From Xylaria sp. FL1777 (lineage: Eukaryota > Ascomycota > Sordariomycetes > Xylariales > Xylariaceae), in the NCBI GenBank assembly GCA_022578965.1, contig MU400511.1, positions 1-64,000 of the forward strand: a DNA stretch of 64,000 nucleotides, in the 5' to 3' direction. Shown here one piece after another: positions 47,042 through 59,389 of this stretch. The stretch's first letter is position 1; each line of letters opens with the position of its first letter. The notes under the pieces are model-generated. The model saw only the letters and a program-made list of their open reading frames with translations, did no database searches and was not told the origin of the DNA. The translations under genes were made by a program, and so were the position numbers.

Positions 47042-47683
47042 CTTCTTTTGCCCTACTCTTGAGTTAGGCCTCTTTTGTTATGCCAGAAATATCTATATGC
47101 CTTCCTTGGTGGTGTTTAGGTGGTGGTTTTGCTGCAGTGTTCCTGAATAAAAGATAAGACGAGGATGATGTGCAGTTTGATCTAGGGGATTTCCCCTGTT
47201 AGCTAGTCTCCCTGTCTACTTGAATAGAATTTAGCTACTTGAAGGTACTGAGGCGATCGTGTGATGATCGCCACGCTCGGAATTCCGGATGTTAGGGGTA
47301 GGTTTAATCTAAATTGCCCTGCTTACTTACGTTTGTCGCCACTGGCATCTGATGTGTCGAAGTTAACAGTAGGGGGAAAAGTACAATGTGCAACAATCAG
47401 ATGTTATACCACTGCCTATACTAGTCCGTAAACTTCACATGGTTAGGCTTGACGATAATAGGATTCAGGGGACGAGCTTAACCTAGAGCCGAGCAAAAAG
47501 TTAGATGAAGTTGCGCCTCTGTCCGGTAAATCTACCTCGTGAGTGTACACAGATAAGTGCTCGACCCAGTCGAAGAATCCTAAGAAATTTCTCATCAAGT
47601 CCATAAACCACCCTTTCCCCATCCTCATCCCTGATACCCAACCCAACCCTTTCCCCCCCAAAAAAAACAACACAACAACCACA
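47042..47683. other. divergent promoter of two secreted-protein genes
   Basis: Both flanking genes are transcribed away from this 640-bp region and both encode signal peptides. The right end, before the ATG at 47684, is C-rich then A-rich (CCCCCCCAAAAAAAACAAC), a typical fungal leader. Confidence 0.5.
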
Positions 47684-48352
47684 ATGCGTCTCACCAGCTT
47701 CATCCTCAGCGCCCTCACGGCGACCCTCACAACGGGCGCCCCCCAGCCCCGAATCCAAGCGGCCCCAGGAGCCCAGCACACGGCCATCGGCATCGGCCCA
47801 AGAGCAACAGACCTCCACGCACCAACATACATCCTCGACACGCCCACACCGGGCGGGAACCACTCGAAGATCGAGCTGCAGTGCACGAAGATGGGGCCGC
47901 AGTGCATGGACTTCCCGCCAGGGGCGCCGGCGAACCAGACGTTCTCGGTGCGCGTGTACTGCGCGAACAACAACCTCAGCGGCCTGCGTCCGGTGATCAT
48001 GAACCCGTGTCCGCAGGGGTCGAAGTGCACGTGGACGTACACGTCTCCCGAGGCCGCCGCGGCAGGGGAAGAAGAAAACTTCGAAGAAGCGCTGTGGACG
48101 CAGGACGAGGACGGCTTCGTGCCCGGACTCGCGCTCGAGGAGGAGCTTTCCTCGTGGATCAATCTCGAGGGGCTGATTCGGCGCGTTGACGATGGTGAAG
48201 AAAAAGGACAAGAAAAAGAAAGTTCCGGCAGCGTTATGCCTGTCTCTGTATCGTCGTACGACACTTATGATCCCGAGAGACTACAAGGGAAGCCGTATAA
48301 GTTCTACTGCGTCGTCGATGACGATGATGCTGGAGGGAATGAGGCGCGTTAG
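47684..48352 (+). CDS. secreted six-cysteine protein of unknown function
   Basis: The frame is open upstream, but the ATG at 47684 in CCACAATGC context gives a signal peptide (MRLTSFILSALTATLTTGA) and 222 residues. Six cysteines lie in the mature part (LQC, PQC, YC, NPC, SKC, FYC), compatible with three disulfides. The first ~130 residues look folded (NQTFSVRVYC, KCTWTYTS). The last ~90 are strongly acidic with Glu/Asp runs and a final DDDDAGGNEAR. The gene is GC-rich, unlike its surroundings. No family was recognised; neither catalytic motif nor GPI tail is seen. Confidence 0.75.
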   Translation: MRLTSFILSALTATLTTGAPQPRIQAAPGAQHTAIGIGPRATDLHAPTYILDTPTPGGNHSKIELQCTKMGPQCMDFPPGAPANQTFSVRVYCANNNLSGLRPVIMNPCPQGSKCTWTYTSPEAAAAGEEENFEEALWTQDEDGFVPGLALEEELSSWINLEGLIRRVDDGEEKGQEKESSGSVMPVSVSSYDTYDPERLQGKPYKFYCVVDDDDAGGNEAR

Positions 48353-49224
48353 ACGAGACGAGACAAGACGAGACAAGGCGCTTTGTCGAACATTAATGGT
48401 ATCGGATGGGATTGTACACGGTCTTTTTCGTCTCTGTTTTCTGCGACTAGAGAGCCAAGTCTCGAGACATGCGATAGCTAGTTGAGTCTAATATGTTTAA
48501 TGCAAAGAAACAGCCGATTCTTTTTGGTCAAAAGCTATTAATCTGCTTGATTGATATCATTTAGGTGAAATCTGTAGGCTTCCCTGAACCGTGTATTGCC
48601 GTTTTCTTCTCCTATTTTCTCGTAGAGCTAGCTACTCGAATAGTTCAAATAAAAATGTTTTGACTTCGGTGTACCTGTTAATATCTCGGATTTGAATAAA
48701 ACCTTCATGTGCTAGTGATTCTCTTGCCAGGATGATTATACTCTCAACCACCGTAAATAGGAAATAAGGGTCAAAGTAGCGCACAGTGCGTTGTCCTATT
48801 TGATTGTCGATCTATCTCCCTCTCACGAACGATAGAGCAGCGTTTGAGTTAACTCGTTAAAAGTACATCCATTACGTTCCATATCGTCTTTTTGTTCGCT
48901 CGGCCTCTTAAGCTGAGTACTCAAGCTGGAAGATAAAGGTTATATATCTCTAGGTTAGAGACTCTGCCTGCCCCAACGCATACCTCCAGTTTTAGTACTG
49001 GGAAAAAGCCAGATGAAACCCAGCACATGAAGCCTTTCGCAACAGTAAACATAGTGACTCCAGACGCCAAACTGCGCTCCTGCTATAAACAAACCAAAGC
49101 CAAATATGTCCGAATAGGTGAGCTTTAGTATGGCTAGCCATGCGTTTCAAGCCCCAAGAATTTCCCACCCGTCATCACTAGGAGAAAAGCACACTGCGAC
49201 GACCTATAAGGTATATAATGATCC
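48353..49224. other. intergenic between convergent genes
   Basis: A short GACGAGACAAGACGAGACAAG-like repeat lies just after the stop at 48352-48380. The rest is ordinary 3' flank sequence without a gene. Confidence 0.5.
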
Positions 49225-50929
49225 TCATGTCATCTTCTGCCTCTTAGCGTCTGTTACCACAGCCCCAGCAGCCGCAGGTGGTCCATTTGTGGAAACTTCG
49301 GTAAGCGGTGTCCTATTACCGCCACCGTCAGGACCACTAGGCGCAGGTCTCTTCATCGTAGGTGGGCGATATTGTCCTCTATTACCTAGTGGACTCCCGG
49401 TTCCTCCTGGTGCACCTATCTGTCGCATCTGACTGAGTGATGGATTGACGACATTTGGTGGGACGTTAGGAACGGGACGTTGCTGGTCGAGCTCTCTCTT
49501 TACTGGTGGGACATGGACTCCACCCTTGGACAAAGGCTTCGATGACCTGTGGTCGATGCCGGGCGTCTTTCGGATTGAGGGGCTCTCTGCGCGGGGATCA
49601 AACACTTTGGCCCCTCGCTCCATACTGGCTGCTGTACCTAGATCTGCAGTCTCGGGCACGTCTTTCACTGATCGCGCCGAGAAAAAGGTTGCAGGCTCAT
49701 TAAGTGCACCGCTTGGGGCGTTCATACCGCTTGGTGGCCGTGAGATAGCGTTAGAAGGTGGCGTCATTATTCTCTTATTGGCTGCTGCTTGCTGGGCCGT
49801 GATATTTGCATGACTATTTTGTCTAGGTGGCTGCTGTTGGGGATTAGGCCGGCCCTGGAATTGACCAACTGGCCGATGAGCTTGGTGATTAGGTGTCTGG
49901 GGCGGTTTAGGTGGTTGGGCAACCGGTCTAGAGGGTGGCTGCATAGGTCTTGGTGGATTTCCATTCATAGGCGTCCTATTGCGATCATTGGCACTGCCAG
50001 CAATTGCAGGTTGTGACCTGTCGCTCGATTGGGCGGCGTGATCATGCGACCCAGGTAATATCACCTCGTCTGGGTGGCCGTCTTCGGTAACACCAAAGTC
50101 AGCCATATCAAAATCGCCGAAATCTTCTTCCAGAGCTAAGGCATCTGATGATACTACAGGTCCAGCAAATCAGTATCTGCCCAGTCAATATCATCAGAGT
50201 CAAACACACCACTGGCATTGGTCCGGTCGCTGTTCCTGTCAGCGATGGCTTTAGCTTCCACCTTGATGACGACATCCTGCTCCTTCTTCCCAAAATCGGG
50301 ACGTCGGTAGAGGTTCTCCTCATCAAACTTGGTCGGGCCGACCTTGATCTTGGTCACCTTGGACAGGTAGTCCTTGTCGTAGATGCAATTGCCCAACACA
50401 TTCCCGAAGTTCCGCAGTGCCCGCTTCAATGCGTCCGTAGTCCCCTCCTTCTTGGCTTTCTCGAAGGCGGCAGCCTTGCCCTTGCAGTTCTCTATATGAC
50501 CATAGCCGATGTCTTCGTGGAAGGTGCCATCCCGCAGCGTGACCCGCACGATGACAGACAGGCCGAGGGAAATCTTGAGGGTTTGGGGGTTCTCGTCGAC
50601 GAAGTCAACTTGTATGTTCTGAATGCTGGACGACCACCCGTTGAAGCCGAAGACCTCATTGGCGAGGGCGATGCATTTCTCGGCGGCGATGTAGTGGACC
50701 TTCTGGCCGGACGGGCCACTGCGAGCCGACAGGTACTCGGGTCCAAGCTGCTTCTCCAGCCGCACTTGGAGGGTGGCAATCTCAGAAGCAGTGAACTCGG
50801 ATATCCGTGGCTTGGCTTCTTCGAAAGGGTTGGCAATGCTGCTATGCTGGTCGCCTGGGCTGTTGATTTACAAGAGTTAGTTCGTGACGCGTCGGTCCAA
50901 GGCAGACGAACGGGGACATACGCAGGCAT
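49225..50929 (-). CDS. rad52: RAD52 recombination mediator
   Basis: Exon 1 is only 8 nt (50929-50922, ATGCCTGC); a 62-nt intron leads to exon 2 (50859-50210) with the whole N-terminal Rad52 domain: LEKQLGPEYLSAR, KVHYIAAEKCI, GFNGWSSSI, RDGTFHEDIGYG, KAKKEGTTDALKRALR. Exon 3 (50153-49225) encodes the Pro/Gln-rich tail with MADFG and a basic end (DAKRQKMT). To keep frame, the model needs a 56-nt intron (50209-50154, GTGTGT donor), giving 528 residues. However, that intron removes coding-like sequence (FDSDDIDWADTDLLD), so a one-base frameshift there is an alternative. The protein anneals DNA strands and loads Rad51 on RPA-coated ssDNA. Confidence 0.92.
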
Positions 50930-52251
50930 CGCGAGAGGTTTACGCTTCAAGTATAAGAGGCTGAAGCATTGGATTAGTTGGTTCGAGCAAATAGGTACGC
51001 GGCGGTCATGGGCGTTGTTGGGGTTTAGAGTTTAGATCGAAAGTGGTGTTTCACTAACCAAAGCGAATTGCATGAGTAATGGGCAGGTAATGAGGCGACA
51101 GACGCGTTGGGGCATGTGGGTGACTCCACCCGGTTACGTAATGCGTATAGCCAGACACCAAGTCACGAGATCAACTCTACCACATACCACAGCATTAACA
51201 CTAAGATAAGCATCCAATGATACTTCTCTTCTTTTTGCTCCATCCATCAGGTATTCTCATGTAGAGAGCCGTTTCAATAACATGACGAATTTCATTCATT
51301 ATATCACAGCCCGTCCCACACCCATAGTATTGGGAAATCAATTTAGTAAATTGTACATGGCAGCATTCCCTTACCCGGGTAGACAAACGCCGCAGCGACC
51401 ACAATTATGGCTACACGTGACCTCCTCCTACCTCCTATGTTTGTATACACTGCGAGGGAGGGACCTCATTGGAAATGCGAGAAGTGCTGTTTCAGTCGCG
51501 GTGCAGGCGAGGCAACTGCTATTGGGCGGGAAGCATAATAAGTATTTAACTATAGCGTCGCAGACATCCCACTATATACGCCTCCTACTTGATATTATCG
51601 TCTAGGAAATGGGCCAATACTCTCCAATCAGATGTCAAGATTCTTAATACATGAGCAGTGCACTCCTTGCCTTGCATGAGGTCGAGGTGCTCATCAAAAC
51701 CGTGTGGACAGAATAGCTAGCCCTTGACCGAGCTATCAAGAAAGGTATATTAATCGATGGTCTGCGAGAAATTTCTGGACGAAACTTCCGCCTACGCCCC
51801 TGAGGGCTCCTCTCACCCGTGCCAACGCGATTCCTCCTATGTACAAAATCAGCGAGCCTCGGCTCAGACATTAGCCTAGCCAGGTCCATACATGAAGACA
51901 ACCTCGTTTTTACTTGGTTCTGGATCCAATCGTCAACGATGCCGATTGATGCGAATTCGCACGGGAACAGGGATATCAAGTCGGAAAGAAAGGCACAAAC
52001 GCCCCAGCATGACACTATAAACGCCCAGATGTGTTACCATGACGCCGCTCCCAAATCTATGTCCCAAGATAAGCTTCCGTGAATCATCGTCGTGAAAGAG
52101 TAACATGTGCGGATGCAACCTCCCCTATGCTAATGCATGAACCGGCAATGCCGTACGCTCCCCCATGCAGTAAGATCATGCGCTTCTCATTCGCCCAGGC
52201 GCAAGCCACGCTAGTTTTGTGTAATCGTGCCTGTATCGGCCCGGCAAGCTT
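50930..52251. other. intergenic, no gene seen
   Basis: The first ~250 bp are the RAD52 promoter. Short frames at 51282-51605 and 51644-52015 have no recognisable content and lack supporting splice sites. The right part is 3' flank of STS1. Confidence 0.45.
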
Positions 52252-53286
52252 CTACCAAGGTCCAACCGGTACAGGAGAAACGTAATTCCCAGCCACAAGT
52301 TGGTCCAGGATAGATGCCGAGTTTGACGAGGCACTCGATGTTCCACTGCTGGAATTTCCACCAACCCAACCAACATTCGAGGCCATGGCCGACACGGCTG
52401 TATGCAATCGGCCGCTAGATTCTTGGTTGTGCTTCATCAAGGTTTGATCCCACCCATCCGAGTGCAATGCAAAGCCTGCTCCTTTCTTGGAAGCCTCAGT
52501 GATGACGAGTGCCCAAGCCTTTGAAATCTCATCATATGCATTCTCCTTGTGGTGGCGATAACCTTGACTTTCCCATTCTGGAAGATTATGAACCAGCTTC
52601 GTTGCCCCGTCTAGGAATTGCAGAGAGACGGTAGCCTGAGGTTCATTCGGTGGTAGGTACTGCGCTGTGAAATCGGCAAGGGCATCGACGAGCGCGAGAA
52701 GAGGTTGCCTGACCCGGAAATAGGTATAGTCAGAACTGGATCCACCATAGGGGAACGCCGCTTGCAGTTTGGTCTGGTATTCGTCCAAGACCTGCAACGC
52801 GGATTCGACGGACGGCCGTGGTGCACCCTTGACCACCTCTTCAGCTATCTCGGGCTGCCGTTCGCAGATTGTCTGGAGGACTGTTCGGAGCTGTGTGACA
52901 TCGAGGGTTTCTAGAAGACGAGGAAGAGACAGAGGTCGTCCGGTCGGGTCGCTGGATCGGACCCTTTTCGCCGGGCGGGAAAGTTGACGGAACTGCGTAG
53001 CGGGAGAACTTGATGGCGAGACAGACATTTCATCGCCTTCATCGTCGGCTTTGCGTTTTCGATGACCAGACATGGCATTGTGGAAGGGTGACACTATTGG
53101 TGGTTAGACAGCATTTCTTCAACTGGAGACGGAACAGGCCCCAGATCGAAAGCACGGAATGGATGCAGAGAGACCAGGCAAAAAGGCCATGGTGGTGAGC
53201 AACGTACTGGAGCGGGTGGGAGATCGTCGACTGGTATCATGGGGGTGGTGAAAAAAGGAAGGCTTTGGAGACAGTAGAACGTTCAT
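52252..53286 (-). CDS. sts1: STS1/Cut8 nuclear proteasome tether
   Basis: Exon 1 (53286-53208) encodes the characteristic start MNVLLSPKPSFF; a 114-nt intron (53207-53094) leads to exon 2 (53093-52252), giving 306 residues. The body has a basic nuclear-localisation stretch GHRKRKADDEGDEMSVSP, RPAKRVRSS, and the all-helical Cut8 core from about residue 100 (LPRLLETLDVTQLRTVLQ, ICERQPEIAEEV, YFRVRQPLLALVDALADFT). The protein anchors 26S proteasomes at the nucleus and is itself short-lived in yeast. An ATG at 53073 also exists in exon 2, but the conserved N-terminus makes the spliced start preferable. Confidence 0.93.
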
Positions 53287-54437
53287 GACGCTGCTATGTT
53301 CTCTGCTGTGTTCTCGATGCGGATATGGACGGAAGCTGATGGTAGCACTTCAACGGGCGTCTACCTCACGACACCAGAAGAGGATGGACGGGAGGAAGGG
53401 ATGGGATGGATCGAAAAAGACGGTCGAGTTGTGCGAGACTGGGTCGGGGGACTTAGCCTGAGGATCGGCCTTGGGGTTGGAGAAGAAAAGAAATGTCTGG
53501 TGGTTCCCTTGGCTGGAAAGGAAGCTAAAAGCTGAAAGGGCCACTGCTCATGCATCAAGTGACAGCACTGGCAGCACAGACAACACTGGGTTTGGGAGCG
53601 GCGGTACTAGGTCAGTATTAGTAGGAGGTAGGCATGTGGGAGGCAGTAGTGATGATTTGATGAGAGGGAAAGAAGTGGATGGGTAGGATGGGGTTTGCTG
53701 TCCCAATGTGAGTGGGTCTGGTGCGAGTTACAGAATGCTACCTGCTTGTTAGGTCTGAATGGTGCTGTATGCGAAGTAGTAGTACCCCTCCTCCCCTGTT
53801 GTCGCAGCAGCAGTTAGCACCCAACAGCGACACAAGCAGCTGACAAAGGGCCGCTTAGTTGTGTCTCAGCCGATCACCGCTAGAGATACCGCGCCTGCAA
53901 CCCCTCCAAGGCATCATGTTTAAATCGTTGGCAAGCTATGGTTGGCCAGCGTGAATCGAATGAGTGGATCGCATTTTACCTTACATATGTATACATATGT
54001 ACTGTATATATAGGTGCCTACTTATACTCTCACTTTGCATCTGCCTACATGTAGTAAGGTAGCTTCATGCAGAACTGCAGGCAAATAAATCCATTGTTAA
54101 AGCTTTGCTTAGGTACTCCTTGGTTTGAGTAGTTGCATTACAAAATATGACTCTTTTTTTGTGGGTCGGATTATATCTAGTACCTCTCTACATGCGCAGC
54201 AACTTAGCGCCTTAATTCCCTGTGCGATTTATCCTATGCGTACATCATCTCGAAGCAAAGTCACAAGCAAAGTCACGATAATTCCAGAGCCGCGTAACAC
54301 ACGAGTAGCAAACTCTTCGGATTTTCCCACGAGCTTCGTTTATCGAATGGTGTCCGCTTATTTTCTTCGGACACCAAGAAACCTTGCCATAAAGTTTGAC
54401 CTAAAGACAACGCGAGACCAAACATCGAGGCTCAGAA
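53287..54437. other. promoter region of STS1 and 3' flank of next gene
   Basis: Frames at 53296-53686 on both strands are G-rich and without domains. Palindromic ACATATGTATACATATGT lies at about 53984-54001, followed by TATATATAGGTGCC. No gene recognised. Confidence 0.45.
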
Positions 54438-57176
54438 CTATGAAATACTTTCACAGTTCATGCTCAACGATCCTAGCTGATCAGCTAGTGTGGTCATCGT
54501 GTCAATAGTTGACGATCGTTGGTGGCCATTTGCAGATCGCTCTATTTTCCTCTCAGGTCTGTAGGTAGGTCGGGATACAGATAATCCTCGCCCCCGTCCC
54601 CCGATCAAATCGTTCAACTCCTTGATTGCTTCGGGGCAGGCTTCCTCGCCTGAACGGAGTGCGAGAATTTCCTCCTGCGACCGAATGATGGGCGAATTCC
54701 CATGACGTAAAGTGGTGTATACGAACGCGAGACTCCTCTTCTGATCATCAAGTGAAAGTTTTAGAAACTCATCCTTTTCTACTAGGTGTATCAATATAGT
54801 CGCGAATGCCGCATTCAGATACGGAGTATCGAGTGCTATAGATAGCAACGTAGACTTCTGGTTCAGTTCTGTGTAGTCAGCAGAGATTCCCCGCAGGAAC
54901 GCGAGGCAGTCTCGGGATAGATTGTGGACGGCATCAGTAACCTCAACGTTTCGGAGTGCCTTTGTAGCTTCTTCTGCCGTATATAGTCGCTTCGTTTCCT
55001 GTTCCGCTTCGTGTTCATCGTCTGTCGCGGAGCGGTTAGTGTCAGGTTCCACTTGCTCCGCAGATGGCAGTCTGCTAAGATTACCAGCCTCCGCAAGTGT
55101 GCGAGTATCCACAACCACGGGCTGTTCATAATTGAGTTTAGCTGGGCTAAAACTGATCAAATCGTTGTCATCCCAGCATGATTGAATTCGCTCATGAATA
55201 CTAGCTGCTACCGTGGGTGGGGTTAATTCTCGTTTCACGGCAGAGACCGAAATAGATGGAGTGTGTGGTCGTAGTTCGACATTGTGTTCATGACACTCGG
55301 TTGTCGATTTTGCCAACTTAGGCTTCTCTCCTTTAGGTTTCATGGATATCGGTTGTGGAGGCCGGGGCGACTTGACACTGGATGTATCGAGCTGCCTGGA
55401 TGTTGCAATGGCTGCTGCCCCGTGTGTAGCTTTTTCGGCTGGTTGAACTGTTGTCTTGTTAATCGCCGCATATTGAGCTGGTGACAGCTCTACAGTTGCC
55501 TCAGTATAGATTGTCTCATGAGAATGGGCATATTGATCTCTACGAAAATTGGCTTCGCTTATGAATTTTTGAGCTTCATCAATGCCCGAAAATCGGAGAG
55601 GGTTGGACCGGACCGGACCGCCTTGGCGATGCCTGCGAAGGTAACTGGTACTTCCATTGGGAAGTACCTCCAATAATTCACGGATATCGCCCCTAATCAC
55701 CTTTTTTTTGTCCTCAATTATCAGCTCCCAGACGCAAACTGGTGCATCACGTAGTTCGTAGATGATTATTTGGCCCCTGCTTGACTTATTCTCCCCATCA
55801 TACTCTACCACGTGAACATTATCCTGAAAGAAAATTTCACGTGCATCCAGGCCGGTTATCTTGAGAACATTCTTGCTTTGGTAGAGAGTAGTGGCGCCGG
55901 TCGTTAGTGGGCTCAATCGAGGCGAAGTGTGTTGAGAAGTGGTAGAACTTTGCGAAGCGGCGGGCTGGCTCTCACTTGCTTTGCGGAGGTGCGGAGGTAC
56001 CCACGAAGTGGAGCATCTGGATGAAGATCTTGGTATCACCTTACAGAGAATAGGAGGTGAAGCCACCAAGGCTACTGTTGTTGGACGCGACGCCGAACGC
56101 GGCACTCCTGACCCATCCTTGATGGCGTTAACTGAGAATGTTCCATTCATCGGAGTTCGCAGAGGCTGGCTCGGTTTTCCATGGCCGTCACCAACCTCTT
56201 GTGGCTGCTGAGTGGGAGTATGACAACCATTTTCGGTCATCTGGAGAAGGCTGGATGGCGGCCCGCCGCCTCTATGACCGTGGTCAGGGGCCTGAACAGG
56301 CTGTACCAAAGGATAATCATTACGGCTAGAGACCGAGCATCCTTGACCGGCAGCGCCATTCAACTCCTTACCAGCATGGTTGGTTTCCTTAGTCAGTCGT
56401 GCCGGATCCCATCTTTTAACTTCACTACCATCGGGACCAATACCCCCCAAGGAACCCGCGCGGGGTGAGCTATTGCAAAGGTCCAGGCGGTGGTTCACGG
56501 TTGGAAGATGATTCGCGTTTGGATCTAGTTGTTTAAGTTTGCCTTTCCGAGAATAAGTTGGTTGACTATTTATATGTTAGTCATGCCTTCACCCACTTAA
56601 GTTTATCTTCGTACCTAGGGTCATACTTGGGTTTCTTGGAAGTTCCTATCACGTTATGAGCCGGAGCCTCATTGCGCAACTGCCTAAATGGCTGGTGGGA
56701 GAAACGGTTGATGCGATGCGCGTTTCCACTGTCCAAGGGATCTAAGCCGCTGACCCCCGCGGCGTCGTCGTCATCAAAAAGCCCGTCCTTGATGGCAGCT
56801 ATTTCACAACACCAATTATTTAATGCGCCACAGAAGACCCTTATGACACTTACCATGATACATCTCGGAAAGACTTTTATGACACGGGTCACCCTTTTTA
56901 GGCTGGGCTGATCTGGTACGACTCGGAGCATTCATCAAGACAGCCGGCCTGTGACGAGACTTCCGATCGTTGTCCCGAGCAAGTTCTTCCATCCGGTGGT
57001 TTCCCAGATCATCCTGCGAGATAAGCCACTAGGTTAGGGAGTTGAAGATTATACAGAGGGTGTAAATAGGGATAGGTGTATGCGGTGGTTGCTAACTAGA
57101 TGTCAGGATCGGAGCTTACCATCATTGCCGCTAGTACCTGGGCATCAGCTGGCTGGGTGGAACTTTTCCCAGCCAT
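54438..57176 (-). CDS. unrecognised multi-exon gene (disordered fungal protein)
   Basis: Exons 57176-57120, 57013-56854 and 56797 to about 56600 join cleanly (MAGKSSTQPADAQ..., DDLGNHRMEE..., AAIKDGLFDDDDAAG...). A 2-kb open frame follows to the stop at 54438, with no ATG in its first ~85 codons, so it needs an upstream exon. The junction between exon 3 (frame stop at 56581) and the last exon is unresolved; a GTGGGT donor near 56595 joined to an AG near 56473 would work. The long part has WVPPHLR, a folded-looking block near ALYQSKNVLKITGLD-like sequence with HVVEYDG and VCVWELIIEDKK, a Ser/Pro linker, and a helical C-terminal domain (LNQKSTLLSIALDTPYLNAA, DDQKRSLAFVYTTL). Family not recognised. 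Two separate genes are possible. Confidence 0.65.
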
Positions 57177-59110
57177 ATTTGCTGTATATCGACGGCCTGT
57201 ATTCCTAGTCGCCTGCTTAATACCTTCCTAGATCACGAGGGCAAGATGACTAAACACAAAAGTCTAGAGCCACAGATATATCTAGGTGGTAGATGATAGA
57301 AAGAGATGCTGGCATCCGAAACGATGGGAAGGTGCTAAGACTGTTGATGGCACCTTTGCACATAGAAAGGAAGCGCCTGGTGTATCACTTAGTATCAACG
57401 CCGAAAAGTGAGCGTACAACTAGATTGGGATTGGCAGAGGAAAGAAAAGGAGAAGACAAAACAGATCTTGCAGCTGGGTTGGGGGTCAGAATTCCCAATT
57501 CAGTCTGGGGATTGGTAAGGGCGTGTTGGGGACAGGAAGGAGGAGAGGGAAAGAGAAGAAGGAACGAGGGGGGGTTGTTTGTAGAGTGTCAATCAGCATC
57601 AGACATGCAGGTGCAGCATCTCCCCGGCAATATGGGAAGGAGGTGATCGTCGAAGCGATAGCTATACATTACCTGAGGTAGCAACAGCAACATCACAACA
57701 AGGACAACATTGAAAGCCATGTACCTACCTAGGTATAGTGCCTTGAGATGTATTAGTCCATTACACTGTCTGCCGTGTAATTGTCCTAAGACTGTGGCAT
57801 GACAAGGCAGATGTATTTACAAGAGTGAATATTTTAAGTCTCAGGGTTAAGCCTCAGGGTTAAGCGCTTAGCTTCATCAAGTGGAAAAACTAAGTCCCTG
57901 AATTCACAGATTCTTCTGACTTATCTACGTTATATAACTGAGTATCAACAATACTGAAAACCCCTCAGAAAGTATTCATGGTTATCTCACGTTTTGTACA
58001 TTGCTGTGCTTAAAACACATTCACTTAGGTGTGAAAACTCAGCCTGCAGGGTAATTAGGTATTACTAGGTAGGTACATAAAGAAAAACACTCTGCTTTCC
58101 TGGACAATCAAAGCGCCTCAAATTAGCTGTACCTGAAAAAAAGAACATGCTCCTATTTTGCCTGGTATATAGAATAGGCAGTAAAAAGGTTCCTATACCC
58201 TCTCTTAACCTCTAATATAAGTATCTAGCTACACAAATGCAATTGAGTATGTTGAATAGTTGACTATTTGTTGTGATATTTATAAAAGTGATGCAGGTTT
58301 AATGTCTCGAATAACTTATATTCTCTGGTGTTTTGAAAGAACAGGAAATGAATTATAAGGAGTTCGAGTTAGAATTGCCCAGTTAGGCATTTAGGCATTT
58401 AGGCAGACAATAAGTGCTACTTCAATTAGATGTATTTCGGTGACTAGAGATTATGTTTTTTAAGATTTTAGATGAAAGAATTTAGCCAAGAGCAAATTTT
58501 GTCTACCTCAGATACATAGCCAGAAGTTGAAGATCTGTCCATGATGAACTTCACCTATGCGAGACAGTCGACCTATCTAATATGAATCTCGCTGCGTTGT
58601 GTAGAATACTACTCACGATAATAATTAGATATCGGGTCTATGGTAACGACAAGCTCACTTGTTTAAGCTACCAATATAACAGATCTAGTCTCTTACTACC
58701 GCTGTTGTCAAAATGACACGATATATCTACAGAGGCCCCAAATCCTCGACATCGGACCATTGCGATCCGCGGCTGAGCTTAAATGCTAGACATACGAGCT
58801 TCGATACTGCCCGCCAATTGTTATCACTCAAGTCTTAATCGGAGAGTTGCTTTATAATCAATTATGGACTATTCTATCACTGACAGGTCATCACGGTGAG
58901 CTAGCTGGTTGATGCAAACCACTATGATGCTCTATACAATTCATGCGCTGATATCCCATAAACTCATATAAAGGCCTATAATATCTACCTCAATGCACCG
59001 AGATGTTGTGTGCCGATAAGACAAAATGAAATGTCATATCGCCAATTCAGTTATGGAGGTGTGTGCCGTGAGTAATATTTTCGTAATATGAATATGTACG
59101 TAGGTATCGA
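57177..59110. other. 1.9-kb intergenic region, no gene seen
   Basis: The frame at 57293-57646 is purine-rich with no domain or start ATG support. From 57700 on, the sequence is AT-leaning with CCTA/TAGG palindromes (57721-57735, 58065-58075) and a short tandem GCATTTAG (58386-58402). No RNA gene recognised. Confidence 0.5.
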
Positions 59111-59389
59111 TTACGACCTAGCGTCCTTGGGAGGTTCGTCGAGGTTGTCCTTGCCCTGGCGGCCAACGCTGCTTAGGTCGACGTCCTTTTTGGAGGCGGG
59201 CTCTCGTAGCCCTGATGTAGAGCCTCCACCTGTGGAAATGTCGCTTTCTACGGCGCCGGAACCCACATTCACGTTGCGGGCGTCCGCTGAGTTCCAGTCA
59301 GATTCGACTGGAGGTTGCTCGGGAAGAGGGAGATTGGTGCGAGCCGCCTCGACCTTCTTGGTCTTCTGGTCCATGGAAGCGTGAGTCAT
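59111..59389 (-). CDS. small polar protein, 92 residues
   Basis: ATG at 59389 begins MTHASMDQKTKKVEAARTN, followed by LPLPEQPPVESDWNSADARNVNVGSG and a Ser/Gly/Asp-rich tail to the stop. The frame is open a little further upstream, but a CTAAC-like branch and AG just before the ATG suggest an intron in the 5' leader. No signal peptide or membrane segment. It is hydrophilic and probably disordered. I cannot name the family; the ordered, GC-normal composition inside an AT-rich neighbourhood supports a real gene. A perfect TGACGTCA lies about 320 bp upstream at 59705-59712. Confidence 0.6.
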   Translation of the reverse strand: MTHASMDQKTKKVEAARTNLPLPEQPPVESDWNSADARNVNVGSGAVESDISTGGGSTSGLREPASKKDVDLSSVGRQGKDNLDEPPKDARS

